Below, piece after piece: positions 26,397 through 35,020 of a stretch of DNA of 64,000 bases. The notes beneath the pieces are model-generated. The model did no database searches, was not told the origin of the DNA, and worked only from the letters and a program-made list of their open reading frames with translations. The stretch's first letter is position 1. Every line of letters starts with the position of its first letter. The DNA is taken from positions 496,001 through 560,000 of the forward strand of contig CAJXLB010000001.1 in assembly GCA_913055905.1 (NCBI GenBank), written 5' to 3'. The position numbers and the translations under genes were made by a program. Origin of the DNA: an uncultured Winogradskyella sp. (lineage in GTDB: Bacteria > Bacteroidota > Bacteroidia > Flavobacteriales > Flavobacteriaceae).

Positions 26397-27053
26397 CTAT
26401 ATTTTACCCTGCCATTCGTTAAAAAATTGTTCTAAGTAGCGTTCCATGAATTCATGGCGTTTTACCGCTAATTTTTTTCCTGTTTCAGTAGTCATCTGGT
26501 CCTTTAATAGCAATAATTTTTCGTAGAAATGATTAATGGTAGGACCTTGAGCATTCTTATACTCCTCCTTGGTCATGTTAAGGTTTGGAGGAATAGTTGG
26601 ATCATATAGAACACGGTTTTTAAAACCACCATAATTAAAACAACGAGCAATACCTATAGCGCCCATTGCATCTAAGCGGTCAGCATCCTGAACCACTTTG
26701 AGTTCTTCACTCATATACGATACTTTTTTTTCAAATGTGTTCTTAAAGGATAGGGATTTAATAATTTCAACTACTTCATTAGTTAGTTTTGGTTCAAGCC
26801 CGTTTTTAGTTAGGAATGCTCTAGCCAGATCTGGTCCAATAGCCTCATTCCCGTCGTGAAACTTAGAGTCTGCAATATCGTGCAATAAGGCCGCTAGTGA
26901 GACAACCAGGATGTTTACATTTTCATGTTTTGCAATAGCCAAACTGTTTTTGTACACGCGCTCGGTATGAAACCAATCATGTCCGCCTTCAGCCCCTTTA
27001 AGACGTGCTTTGACAAATGTTATTGTGGTTTCTATTAAATCTTCAGTTGTCAT
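26397..27053 (-). CDS. HD-domain phosphohydrolase
   Basis: A 218-residue HD-superfamily protein. The metal ligands are visible as His in GHDWFHTERVYKN (residue about 25), His-Asp in AALLHDIADSKFHDG (about 57), and Asp in VVQDADRLDAMGAIG (about 128). The layout matches the YedJ/YpgQ type of small HD hydrolases that act on nucleotides or other phosphate esters; the substrate is unknown. Its ATG overlaps the stop of the acyltransferase gene by 4 bp. Confidence 0.88.
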   Translation of the reverse strand: MTTEDLIETTITFVKARLKGAEGGHDWFHTERVYKNSLAIAKHENVNILVVSLAALLHDIADSKFHDGNEAIGPDLARAFLTKNGLEPKLTNEVVEIIKSLSFKNTFEKKVSYMSEELKVVQDADRLDAMGAIGIARCFNYGGFKNRVLYDPTIPPNLNMTKEEYKNAQGPTINHFYEKLLLLKDQMTTETGKKLAVKRHEFMERYLEQFFNEWQGKI

Positions 27054-27787
27054 ACCGATATATGAGTTGTGATGTCTTTTTCAATCGTTCCAATCATCGT
27101 ACTCACATCCTTTTCTACTTTAAGTTCTATGGGTTGGTGAACTTTAAATTTGATATGGGCGCCAATGCCCATAGGGAATTTACCATATTGCAATGTTTTC
27201 CAAGAGTTATTTATGGTCACAGGGACAATGAGAGCATTAGGCACGTGTTTAAACATGGTTAAAAGACCTTTGGTCTTAAATGCTTTGGGATGCCCATTTC
27301 TGCTTCGTGTTCCTTCCGGGAAAATAACAGCAGCCCAATTGTTTTTCCTTATATGCTCAGCAAATCCCTCTATTGCCTTGACAGAACCTCTTGGGTCTTT
27401 GCGGTCTATGAGAACGGAACCACCATGCCTCAGATTATAAGATACACTGGGAATACCTTTACCGAGCTCCTTTTTGCTAATAAATTTGACGTGATGCTTT
27501 CTAAAATACCATATTAAAGGAGGGATGTCATACATACTTTGATGATTTGCTACAATAATTAAAGGAACACCAGTTGGAATTTGGTAAGGGTTATTGAAAC
27601 TAAATCTCGTCCCTAAAACATTTAGACAACGCATGAGAAAAAATTGGAGCCAGTCTACCGTAATTTTATGAGCTTGGTAACCTAGTACATTGAAGGCAAA
27701 CCATTGAATAGGATGAAAAACCACCAGTGTAATCCCAAAGCAGATGTAGTATAAAACGGTAAGCGGATAAGCGATTAGTTTTCTCAT
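27050..27787 (-). CDS. plsC: 1-acyl-sn-glycerol-3-phosphate acyltransferase
   Basis: Acylates lysophosphatidate to phosphatidate at the inner membrane. The catalytic NHxxxxD motif is NHQSMYD (residues 81-87), the glycerophosphate-binding block is FPEGTRSRNG (about 157), and an N-terminal hydrophobic segment anchors the protein. I chose the ATG at 27785-27787 (MRKLIAYPLTVLYYI); an ATG seven codons upstream at 27808 lies inside the terminator hairpin of the preceding gene. The length of 245 residues is normal. It overlaps the HD-domain gene by 4 bp. Confidence 0.9.
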   Translation of the reverse strand: MRKLIAYPLTVLYYICFGITLVVFHPIQWFAFNVLGYQAHKITVDWLQFFLMRCLNVLGTRFSFNNPYQIPTGVPLIIVANHQSMYDIPPLIWYFRKHHVKFISKKELGKGIPSVSYNLRHGGSVLIDRKDPRGSVKAIEGFAEHIRKNNWAAVIFPEGTRSRNGHPKAFKTKGLLTMFKHVPNALIVPVTINNSWKTLQYGKFPMGIGAHIKFKVHQPIELKVEKDVSTMIGTIEKDITTHISV

Positions 27788-27799
27788 GGCGTAAAAATA

Positions 27800-27827
27800 A
27801 AAAACCACGATGATAATCGTGGTTTTT
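27800..27827 (-). terminator. Rho-independent terminator of the bacilliredoxin gene
   Basis: AAAAACCACGA, a 6-base loop, then TCGTGGTTTTT is a perfect 11-bp stem with flanking A and T tracts, 20 bp after the stop of the minus-strand bacilliredoxin gene and just before the plsC start. Confidence 0.85.
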
Positions 27828-27847
27828 GTAAAGATTGTTCTGTAAAA

Positions 27848-28258
27848 CTAGCAGTGCTCGTTGTAAGCATCCATTAAATTTTCTGCTATAAGTTCAGCTG
27901 GTCTTCCTTCTATATGATGACGCTCTAACATATGGACCAGTTCGCCATTTTTAAATAAGGCCATACTTGGAGAGCTCGGTGGAAATGGCACCATATGTTC
28001 TCTGGCTTTATCTGTAGCTTCTTTATCTACACCAGCAAAAACTGTAACAAGATGATCTGGTCGTTTTGCGTTTTGCAAACTTTGTCGTGCGCCAGGTCTT
28101 GCATTAGCAGCAGCACAACCACAAACAGAATTTACTACAACTAGAGTAGTGCCTTCTTTAGCGAGTGCAGTTTCTACAGCTTCGGCCGAATGTAATTCTT
28201 CAAAACCAACACTGGTTAAATCTTCTCGCATTGGTTTTACTAATTCTGGAGGATACAT
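27848..28258 (-). CDS. BrxA/BrxB-family bacilliredoxin
   Basis: A 136-residue thioredoxin-fold protein with the CGC active site of the YphP/YqiW family (VCGCAAANARPG, residues 46-48). In Bacillus these proteins remove bacillithiol from mixed disulfides. Whether this organism makes bacillithiol is not visible here, though it is reported for some Bacteroidota. It is a single gene with its own terminator. Confidence 0.92.
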   Translation of the reverse strand: MYPPELVKPMREDLTSVGFEELHSAEAVETALAKEGTTLVVVNSVCGCAAANARPGARQSLQNAKRPDHLVTVFAGVDKEATDKAREHMVPFPPSSPSMALFKNGELVHMLERHHIEGRPAELIAENLMDAYNEHC

Positions 28259-28377
28259 ATTTAATTTGTTTTAATTAACACTTTTTTGAAAAGCAAAGAT
28301 ACCAATTGTGTAACAATTAAATAAACACATCCACTAACTAATAGTATATTTATACATTCATAAAATCAATAGAGGAT

Positions 28378-29169
28378 ATGAGCTTTGCAAAATGGATAGG
28401 AGGAGCTATAGGATGGTCTTTTGGAGGGCCCATTGGAGCTATCATAGGGATTGCACTAGGAAGTTTGGTCGATAATATTTCAGATACTTCAGGCCCTTTA
28501 CTAGAGGACAAAAGATCAAGAAAAAATCGGAGGGACCCTTATCGAAGAAAACCAAATTATGACAATAAACGACCAAAGCCAAAAACACAATCTGGCGATT
28601 TTGAGGTTAGTTTACTTGTTTTGGCCTCTATCATAATTAAAGCCGATGGTAAACAGGATAAACGCGAACTAGATTTTGTAAGACAACAGTTTAAGTCACT
28701 TTATGGGAAAGAGAGAGCCAACCACGCATTTCAGCTTTTCAAACAAATAAGCAAGCAAAATATATCCATGAGGCAAGTTTGTTTACAGATAAAACAAATG
28801 ATGGACCACGCGTCTAGACTTCAATTGCTTCACTTCTTGTTTGGTATTGCAAAGGCTGACGGATATGTTACCGAAAAAGAATTGCATAAAATACATACCA
28901 TGTCTGGGTATTTGGGAGTGAGCCATAAGGATTACGAAAGTATAAAAGCAATGTTTTACAGCAGTTCCGATAATGCCTATAAAATTTTGGAGATTGATAA
29001 GTCCGTTTCAGATGATGAGGTTAAGCGTGCCTATCGTAGAATGGCAAAAAAATACCATCCTGATCGCGTTATACATTTAGGAGAAGAGCACCAAGAAGGC
29101 GCTGAAGAAAAATTTAGGCAAGTTCAGGAAGCCTATGAATATATTCAGACTGAAAGAGGATTTAATTAA
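28378..29169 (+). CDS. TerB/J-domain co-chaperone (DjlA-like)
   Basis: The 263-residue protein begins with a glycine-rich hydrophobic segment (WIGGAIGWSFGGPIGAIIGI) that could insert into the membrane. A basic linker (residues 45-70) follows, then a TerB-like helical domain (about 75-190; VLASIIIKADGKQDKRELDF and FGIAKADGYVTEKEL). It ends in a J domain with the HPD motif (AKKYHPDRV, near residue 226). This is the DjlA layout, which stimulates DnaK ATPase at the membrane. It stands alone, convergent with the lipoprotein gene at 29206. Confidence 0.88.
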   Translation: MSFAKWIGGAIGWSFGGPIGAIIGIALGSLVDNISDTSGPLLEDKRSRKNRRDPYRRKPNYDNKRPKPKTQSGDFEVSLLVLASIIIKADGKQDKRELDFVRQQFKSLYGKERANHAFQLFKQISKQNISMRQVCLQIKQMMDHASRLQLLHFLFGIAKADGYVTEKELHKIHTMSGYLGVSHKDYESIKAMFYSSSDNAYKILEIDKSVSDDEVKRAYRRMAKKYHPDRVIHLGEEHQEGAEEKFRQVQEAYEYIQTERGFN

Positions 29170-29205
29170 GCCCTCGTTTTAGGCTAACCTTATTTACCAA
29201 GATTG

Positions 29206-29871
29206 TTAGTTTAAGCTTTTCGTAATTTTTTTCACGTAATCCTTAGCCGTGTTTTCTGCTCCAGAGGGATTATCTAATTTAGATGTAACAACGGCTATTA
29301 ATTGATTTTCCTTTGGTTTTTCTAAATCGTAAACCGTTGTTTCTACAACATAAATTTTCGAGGTCGAAGTAACCGTGCGTGGTTCAACGTAAGTTCCGAG
29401 AGTGGACATAGCCATAGGATGGTAATAATAACCTTGGAATCCGCCATAATACCTCGGATAATAGTTCCAATAATTCCCACCTACATAATAGCCGCCTTCC
29501 TGAGTTGTGCGTGTCTCTTCTTGATAGTCTTTTAATACTGTTAACACTATAGCATTAAACCCTTCATTTTTTATAAGGTCAAGAAATTGTTGCGAATCTT
29601 CTTCAGTAAGTTCCCTATCAGGATTCATAGTGCCAAATTTTCTAAAACTTGCTGTAGCGTTATAGCCAGAAGCCGTCATGTTATTTACTATCTCATTTTC
29701 AAAAGCAATGCGCCCTTGCCTATTACTGGTTCTAGCAATAACCAAAAAATTGTTATCCTTTACTGAAGAAACATCATCACTTTTCCAAGAATCTAGAACC
29801 TTAACGCTAGAGCAATTTTGAAGTGATATAAAAAGCACTAAACTACATAAAAGTAAGACCTTATTTTTCAT
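29206..29871 (-). CDS. hypothetical lipoprotein (DUF4136-like)
   Basis: A 221-residue protein with a lipoprotein signal (MKNKVLLLCSLVLFISLQNC, Cys at 20). It contains VLDSWKSDDVSSVKDNNFLV, a long alternating beta region and a Tyr/Gly-rich insertion around residues 125-150 (GGYYVGGNYWNYYPRYYGG). Resemblance to the DUF4136 envelope lipoproteins is by general layout only. Function unknown. It diverges from the TonB-receptor operon. Confidence 0.7.
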   Translation of the reverse strand: MKNKVLLLCSLVLFISLQNCSSVKVLDSWKSDDVSSVKDNNFLVIARTSNRQGRIAFENEIVNNMTASGYNATASFRKFGTMNPDRELTEEDSQQFLDLIKNEGFNAIVLTVLKDYQEETRTTQEGGYYVGGNYWNYYPRYYGGFQGYYYHPMAMSTLGTYVEPRTVTSTSKIYVVETTVYDLEKPKENQLIAVVTSKLDNPSGAENTAKDYVKKITKSLN

Positions 29872-29893
29872 GATTTTATAATTAAATATGTGT

Positions 29894-29901
29894 CAAATAT
29901 A
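29894..29901 (-). promoter_or_regulatory. -7 element for the lipoprotein gene
   Basis: Minus-strand TATATTTG matches TAnnTTTG, 23 bp upstream of the ATG at 29871. A second identical octamer lies at 29914-29921; either could serve. Confidence 0.5.
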
Positions 29902-29972
29902 TTGATTATTAATCAAATATAATAGCTCAATTTTTAAAATGAAAATCGCGTTATTAAGGCTTTATAAATTAT

Positions 29973-29992
29973 TTTTTAGATAAGTCTAAAAA
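29973..29992. promoter_or_regulatory. palindromic operator, probable MntR/DtxR-family box
   Basis: TTTTTAGA, spacer TAAG, TCTAAAAA is a perfect 8-4-8 inverted repeat. It ends 6 bp before the -7 element of the metal-uptake operon and so covers its -33 region. The operon encodes an MntR-like repressor, making metal-dependent autorepression the simplest reading. Confidence 0.7.
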
Positions 29993-29998
29993 TAAAAT

Positions 29999-30006
29999 TA
30001 TATTTG
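29999..30006 (+). promoter_or_regulatory. -7 element of the metal-uptake operon
   Basis: TATATTTG followed by CACAAA is a perfect TAnnTTTG match 14 bp before the TonB-receptor ATG at 30021. The start site would lie just 5-10 nt upstream of the coding sequence. Confidence 0.75.
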
Positions 30007-30020
30007 CACAAAAATTAGCA

Positions 30021-32375
30021 ATGAGGTTTTTGATATTGTTTTGTTTGTGCGCAAGTAGTGTGATCTATTCTCAAGATAAAACTGTTACGGGAAAAGTGGT
30101 ACACAAGGATGAACCGGTTTCATATGCTGCAATAAAGCTAACTGGCAATCAAGAAATCTATGTCGCCTATTCAGATAAAGACGGATTGTTCAACTTAGCC
30201 ATACCATTTGGTGAATATAGAGTATCGGTTGATGTACTAGGATTCAGGTCTAAGTTTCCCACACTTAAAATCACCAAGGAAAATTTTAAAAGTATCATTC
30301 TTGAGTTGGAAGAGGATTTGTTAGGGTTAGACGAAGTTGTTGTAAGTGCCACAAGAAACAGGGTAAATAAAAAAGAAGCACCGATAATTGTAAACACCCT
30401 TGGCGAAAAATTAATTACCGCTACACAATCCTTAGCGGTATCCGAGAGTCTTAACTATTCGCCTGGTGTTAGAGTAGAAAACAACTGCCAAAACTGTGGA
30501 TTCACTCAAGTTCGTCTTAATGGTTTGGATGGAAGTTACTCCCAGATATTGGTAAATAGCCGTGCTGTGTTCAGCGCACTAAACAGTGTTTACGGCTTAG
30601 AACAGATTCCTGCTCAAATTGTAGATAAAGTTGAAATTGTTCGTAGTGGCGGATCGGCATTATTTGGTTCTAACGCTATCGCAGGCACTGTTAATATTAT
30701 TACTAAGGACCCTGTCCTTAATACATGGGAAGTGGGCAGTTATCTTGGATTGATTGATGGCGATACGCCAGATAGAGTTTTAAATTTTAATACCTCCATC
30801 GTATCCGATGACCTAAGGACAGGAGCGACCTTTTATGGGATACACAGAAACCGAAACGAATGGGATGCTAATGGTGATGGATTTACCGAGTTGGTAGAAT
30901 TAAAAAACACCACCTTTGGTACTAAGTTTTATTATAAGCCAACTGACCGAAGCAGACTGACGGTAGATGCCACCGTTGTGAACGAATACCGTCGAGGCGG
31001 AGACCAATTGGATTTAGCGCCACATCTTACTGATATCACCGAAGAATTAAATCATAACACCATTATGGGAGGTGTGAGCTATGATTTTCAAAATGAAGAC
31101 AATACCAATAACTATTCCCTATACAGTTCCGTTCAATACACCAATAGAGACAGCTATTATGGTGGTCTCGGTGGAGGCAGAACCGCACAAGACAGCCTTA
31201 CGGCACTCAATGCTTACGGTGTTACAAAGGATTTGGCTTTAGCAAACGGATTTCAGTTTACAAGACAGTTTAAGCGGGATGTCCTCACTTCTGGTGTCGA
31301 ATATAATCTTAGCACTACGGAAGATAATATTTTGGGCTACAATCGGCTGGTAGATCAACAAGTTAACGCCACAGGACTTTATGGACAGTATGAATGGAAG
31401 CCCAATACAAGGTTTTCTGCACTTATTGGGTCCCGATTAGATTATATCAACGTTAACGGTTTGTATCGTGTTGGCACAATTGAACGTAGGGTAGATATCT
31501 CTCAAGCCACTTTGAATCCGAGAGTCACCTTAGCCTATGATGTAACGGGATATTTGAAATTTAGAGGAGGTTATGCCCGAGGCTTTAGAGCGCCTCAAGC
31601 TTTCAATGAGGATTTACATATCTCTTCTGTTGGCGGAGAACCTCAATTTGTGATATTGTCAAATGATTTAGAACCAGAGTTTTCCAATGCCTTTACAGGG
31701 TCTTTGAATTATGCCAAAGAATTCAACACTACCCAAACCAATTTTTTAGTTGAAGGATTTTACACGGTTTTAGAGAATCCATTTACACTTGTAAGCACAG
31801 GCGTGCAACTGCCAAATGGCTCAATTGTAGAGGAAGTTAGAAATGGTGAAGGCGCGAGGGTTTATGGTGCAAATTTTGAATTTGGAGTATCACCGTCAAA
31901 AAAGTGGTTGTTTCAAATTGGTGGAACGGTACAACGTTCAAAGTATGATGAAGACCAGATTTTATTCGAGTCGGACGGCTCAAATCCATCGGAAGGTGAT
32001 ATTTTGATTTCTGAATTTGTAAGAAACCCTGATTTCTATGGATATATCAATACCAATTGGACGCCAAATGACCGATTTAATCTGTCCATTACTGGCACCT
32101 ATACTGGGCCAATGATTGTACCACTAGTTGTTAGCGATTCAGGATTTTTAAGATTAAATGAAAGTCAGGCGTTTTTTGACATGAATCTTAATGCAGAAAC
32201 ACATTTTGACGTTTCTGATGATTTTCAAATAACCTTGAATGCTGGAATAAAAAATGTATTTAACAGCTTTCAAGACGATTTTGATGTAGGTCCAACACGT
32301 GATTCTGATTATGTTTATGGGCCTGCCTTACCAAGAACATTTTTTGTAGGGCTAACCCTTGGAAAATTTCATTGA
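30021..32375 (+). CDS. TonB-dependent outer-membrane receptor, metal-regulated
   Basis: A 784-residue receptor. A signal peptide (MRFLILFCLCASSVIYSQ) is followed by a carboxypeptidase-regulatory-like beta domain (about 22-105), a plug (about 110-235; NNCQNCGFTQVRLNGLDG with a Cys pair, GGSALFGSNAIAGTVNIITK) and a beta barrel ending in an aromatic-terminal strand (FFVGLTLGKFH). It lacks a SusD partner, so glycan uptake is unlikely. Cotranscription with an MntR-type regulator and a ZIP permease suggests the cargo is a metal, perhaps manganese or a metal chelate. Its TGA overlaps the next ATG by one base. Confidence 0.92.
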   Translation: MRFLILFCLCASSVIYSQDKTVTGKVVHKDEPVSYAAIKLTGNQEIYVAYSDKDGLFNLAIPFGEYRVSVDVLGFRSKFPTLKITKENFKSIILELEEDLLGLDEVVVSATRNRVNKKEAPIIVNTLGEKLITATQSLAVSESLNYSPGVRVENNCQNCGFTQVRLNGLDGSYSQILVNSRAVFSALNSVYGLEQIPAQIVDKVEIVRSGGSALFGSNAIAGTVNIITKDPVLNTWEVGSYLGLIDGDTPDRVLNFNTSIVSDDLRTGATFYGIHRNRNEWDANGDGFTELVELKNTTFGTKFYYKPTDRSRLTVDATVVNEYRRGGDQLDLAPHLTDITEELNHNTIMGGVSYDFQNEDNTNNYSLYSSVQYTNRDSYYGGLGGGRTAQDSLTALNAYGVTKDLALANGFQFTRQFKRDVLTSGVEYNLSTTEDNILGYNRLVDQQVNATGLYGQYEWKPNTRFSALIGSRLDYINVNGLYRVGTIERRVDISQATLNPRVTLAYDVTGYLKFRGGYARGFRAPQAFNEDLHISSVGGEPQFVILSNDLEPEFSNAFTGSLNYAKEFNTTQTNFLVEGFYTVLENPFTLVSTGVQLPNGSIVEEVRNGEGARVYGANFEFGVSPSKKWLFQIGGTVQRSKYDEDQILFESDGSNPSEGDILISEFVRNPDFYGYINTNWTPNDRFNLSITGTYTGPMIVPLVVSDSGFLRLNESQAFFDMNLNAETHFDVSDDFQITLNAGIKNVFNSFQDDFDVGPTRDSDYVYGPALPRTFFVGLTLGKFH

Positions 32376-32842
32376 TGAATAAAAGAGTCTTATATATAAT
32401 TCTTTGTTTTAGCCTCTTTGCCGGCGCCCAAAATCAAGAGGTTAACTGGTTGTCCTTTGAAGAATTGGAGCAAGGGTTGTTAAGGGAACCAAAAAAAGTT
32501 TTGATATACTTTAATGCAGATTGGTGTGTCTATTGCAAAAAAATGGACCAATCTACATTCACTGATAATGAAGTAAATAGTATCTTAGAGAATAATTATT
32601 ACGCCGTGAAGTTTAATGTAGAATCTTCAGATACGATTTATTTTGGAGGAAAACGATTTGTTAACTCCGAAGTAGGAAAACGGCGCAACCCAATTCATGA
32701 TATACCAAAACTATTGGCTGGTAGGCCAACAAAAACTATTGAACTGCCGGCACTTATTTTCTTGGACGAAACATTTGAAATTAAAAAGCGTTTTTACAGT
32801 TATATTCCGCCAAAAAATATGGTTTCAATTTTAAAAGAGTAA
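32375..32842 (+). CDS. periplasmic thioredoxin-fold protein
   Basis: A 155-residue exported protein (signal MNKRVLYIILCFSLFAGAQ) with a thioredoxin-like CxxC: NADWCVYCKKMDQ, C51 and C54. The remainder matches the DsbD-gamma/thioredoxin_7 type (KFNVESSDTIYFGGKRF, PALIFLDE). The ATG at 32375 overlaps the receptor stop (TGATG); a TTG one codon earlier is possible. In this operon it might reduce or metallate a metal-binding partner, such as the receptor plug with its NCQNC motif. That pairing is inference. Confidence 0.85.
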   Translation: MNKRVLYIILCFSLFAGAQNQEVNWLSFEELEQGLLREPKKVLIYFNADWCVYCKKMDQSTFTDNEVNSILENNYYAVKFNVESSDTIYFGGKRFVNSEVGKRRNPIHDIPKLLAGRPTKTIELPALIFLDETFEIKKRFYSYIPPKNMVSILKE

Positions 32843-32846
32843 TGGC

Positions 32847-33506
32847 ATGACAACAACTCTTACCGAAGAAAACTATCTAAAGGCTATTTATCATCTGAGT
32901 CAGAAAAAAGAGTCTGGCGTTAGCACAAATGCAATAGCTCAAAAGATAGATGCAAAAGCATCATCCGTAACCGATATGCTCAAAAAACTCGCTGAAAAAA
33001 ATCTATTGACCTACATAAAATATAAAGGTGTAACCTTAACTGAAAAAGGGCGTTTAACTGCCGTAGATATCATCCGAAAACATCGCTTGTGGGAGGTCTT
33101 TTTGGTAGATAAACTCAATTTTTCCTGGGATGAGGTCCATGATGTGGCAGAGCAGTTGGAGCATATTAAGTCACAAAAGCTCATAAATGAACTTGATGCC
33201 TTTTTAGATTTTCCAACCCATGATCCTCATGGTGATCCCATTCCGGATAAAGAAGGTCAAATTAAAAGAACCAATAAAATAGTGCTGTCCAAAGCCGAGC
33301 TAAATGAAACCTACACTTGTGTGGGTGTGCTGGATTCATCTTCAGAATTTCTAAAGTACCTAGATAAACATGATATTAAAATTGGTTCAGAGCTATGGAT
33401 AAAGGAAAAGGAGGAATTTGACCAATCCTTAACAATACAAATTCGAGACAAAGTGATGACCATGTCCAAGGCCATTACTTCAAATATTTATGTAAAAAAA
33501 TCATAG
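32847..33506 (+). CDS. mntR: MntR/DtxR-family metal-dependent repressor
   Basis: The 219-residue protein has an N-terminal winged helix (residues 1-70; STNAIAQKIDAKASSVTDML), a metal-binding dimerisation domain (71-135) and a C-terminal SH3/FeoA-like domain (about 150-219). Primary ligands can be read directly: H79, E83 and H98, then E102, E105 and H106. In DtxR the residue at position 102 is Cys; Glu here is the manganese-type arrangement of MntR. The length with SH3 domain resembles DtxR, so it is a hybrid type. It most likely represses its own operon through the palindrome at 29973-29992. Confidence 0.88.
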   Translation: MTTTLTEENYLKAIYHLSQKKESGVSTNAIAQKIDAKASSVTDMLKKLAEKNLLTYIKYKGVTLTEKGRLTAVDIIRKHRLWEVFLVDKLNFSWDEVHDVAEQLEHIKSQKLINELDAFLDFPTHDPHGDPIPDKEGQIKRTNKIVLSKAELNETYTCVGVLDSSSEFLKYLDKHDIKIGSELWIKEKEEFDQSLTIQIRDKVMTMSKAITSNIYVKKS

Positions 33507-33510
33507 CCTT

Positions 33511-34332
33511 ATGGATAGTATTGTTCAATATTTTGAGTCGATTGACCCAGTAATGGGAGCATTTCTGGCATCCCTTTTTACATGGATTCTTACCGCAGCG
33601 GGAGCATCCTTGGTCTTCTTTTTACGAGGAATGAACAGAGCCTTGCTAGACGGTATGCTGGGATTTACAGGAGGTGTTATGGTGGCGGCGAGCTTTTGGA
33701 GTTTGTTGGCTCCAGGAATAGAGATGAGTGAAGGAGAAGGTTTTGTAAAGGTGATTCCAGCAGTTGTGGGCTTTGCCCTGGGAGCAGTATTCATTTATGG
33801 ACTGGATAAAGTTTTACCCCATTTACATATCAATTTTAAGGAGGAAGAAAAAGAGGGAGTAGAGACGCCTTGGCGTAGAACAACCTTGTTGGTGCTTGCT
33901 ATAACCTTACATAACATTCCTGAAGGCTTAGCCGTTGGTGTTTTATTTGGTGGTGTGGCAGCAGGCATGCCCGAGGCAACCATTGGAGGTGCAGTGGCAT
34001 TAGCTTTAGGCATAGGCATTCAGAATTTTCCTGAGGGAATAGCGGTATCTATGCCTTTGCGGAGACACGGCGTAAGTAGGTTAAAGAGTTTTTGGTATGG
34101 GCAAATGTCCGCTATAGTGGAACCTGTCGCTGCAGTTTTGGGTGCCTTGGCGGTAACATTCTTTCAACCCATTTTACCCTATGCCTTGGCTTTTGCAGCA
34201 GGAGCCATGATATTTGTAGTGGTAGAAGAAGTAATTCCAGAAACACAAAGGGACAAGTATACCGATATCGCCACGCTTGGATTTATTGGAGGTTTTATCG
34301 TTATGATGACGCTAGACGTTGGTTTAGGCTAG
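33511..34332 (+). CDS. ZIP-family divalent metal permease
   Basis: A 273-residue inner-membrane transporter with about eight helices. The two metal-binding helices are canonical: HNIPEGLAVGVLFGG (H134, E138) and QNFPEGIAVSMPL (N172, E175). A short cytoplasmic linker rich in Glu with HLH (residues 103-122) lies between helices 3 and 4. ZIP proteins import Zn, Fe or Mn; clustering with an MntR-type repressor favours Mn. It starts 4 bp after the repressor and ends the operon. Confidence 0.92.
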   Translation: MDSIVQYFESIDPVMGAFLASLFTWILTAAGASLVFFLRGMNRALLDGMLGFTGGVMVAASFWSLLAPGIEMSEGEGFVKVIPAVVGFALGAVFIYGLDKVLPHLHINFKEEEKEGVETPWRRTTLLVLAITLHNIPEGLAVGVLFGGVAAGMPEATIGGAVALALGIGIQNFPEGIAVSMPLRRHGVSRLKSFWYGQMSAIVEPVAAVLGALAVTFFQPILPYALAFAAGAMIFVVVEEVIPETQRDKYTDIATLGFIGGFIVMMTLDVGLG

Positions 34333-34439
34333 AATTTGATACGTAAAATGATTACTCACTAACCAAGAAGCTCGGTTTACTCAATGGCATTTTTTTAATA
34401 AAGAGTCTAAGAGTAAATTTGATTTCAAAGAAATAGAAG

Positions 34440-34874
34440 ATGAAAAAAGGGTTACTAATTTGCTTTTTACTATTTAACGGACTTGTCGTGTTTGCTCAGA
34501 AGCCTGGCATTACAAAAGATTCGTTAAGTATTTCTAAGGAGCTTTCGATACATAAATACATGAAGGTTGACGATATATGCATCACCTTCTCTAAGGTTAA
34601 GCAAGACTCCAGATGTCCTAAGGAAGTGAACTGTGTAAGAGCTGGTGAAGCCAATTTAGAAGTTATTGTACAGGAGTCTTCTAAAAAGGCAAAGACCGTA
34701 ATGCTTACCATCGACGCCAGTGGAGTTGTTACAGAACGCAACAATCTAATTGCAGAAACATCAGATAACAAAATTTACGGATTCTCATTAACGCCTTACC
34801 CTGTAGCCAATAGGCCTATTGCAACAGAAAACTACATATTGGAAATAGTAATTAAACCCAAACCAAGAGATTAA
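34440..34874 (+). CDS. exported hypothetical protein with DSRCP...C motif
   Basis: A 144-residue protein with a signal peptide (MKKGLLICFLLFNGLVVFAQ). Its core reads DDICITFSKVKQDSRCPKE followed by VNCVRAGEANLEVIV; the pair of cysteines six residues apart within DSRCPxxxxCxxxGEA is found in many small exported Bacteroidota proteins with no assigned role. The rest is beta-rich. It lies between the ZIP operon and feo genes, 5 bp from the converging FeoB-associated gene, so an association with metal handling is possible but unproven. Confidence 0.7.
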   Translation: MKKGLLICFLLFNGLVVFAQKPGITKDSLSISKELSIHKYMKVDDICITFSKVKQDSRCPKEVNCVRAGEANLEVIVQESSKKAKTVMLTIDASGVVTERNNLIAETSDNKIYGFSLTPYPVANRPIATENYILEIVIKPKPRD

Positions 34875-34879
34875 AGCCA

Positions 34880-35020
34880 TTAGTGGCAGTCGCAATTGCC
34901 ATTTGAACTACAGCCCTGAGCGCTCTTTTTCTTTGGCCACCAAATAAAGGTTTTAAACAAAAATAAAATGGCTATTCCTAAGGCAGAAAATGCGAGTATG
35001 TTTTGTAAAATAATAGTCAT
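34880..35020 (-). CDS. FeoB-associated Cys-rich membrane protein
   Basis: A 46-codon gene immediately following feoB with no gap (ATG at 35018-35020, TAA at 34880-34882). The peptide begins MTIILQNILAFSALGIAIL, continues through a single hydrophobic helix to FIWWPKKK, and ends GCSSNGNCDCH, with cysteines 37, 43 and 45. This is the layout of the FeoB_associated family, proposed to assist ferrous iron transport. It is too short for most gene-length cut-offs. Confidence 0.85.
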   Translation of the reverse strand: MTIILQNILAFSALGIAILFLFKTFIWWPKKKSAQGCSSNGNCDCH

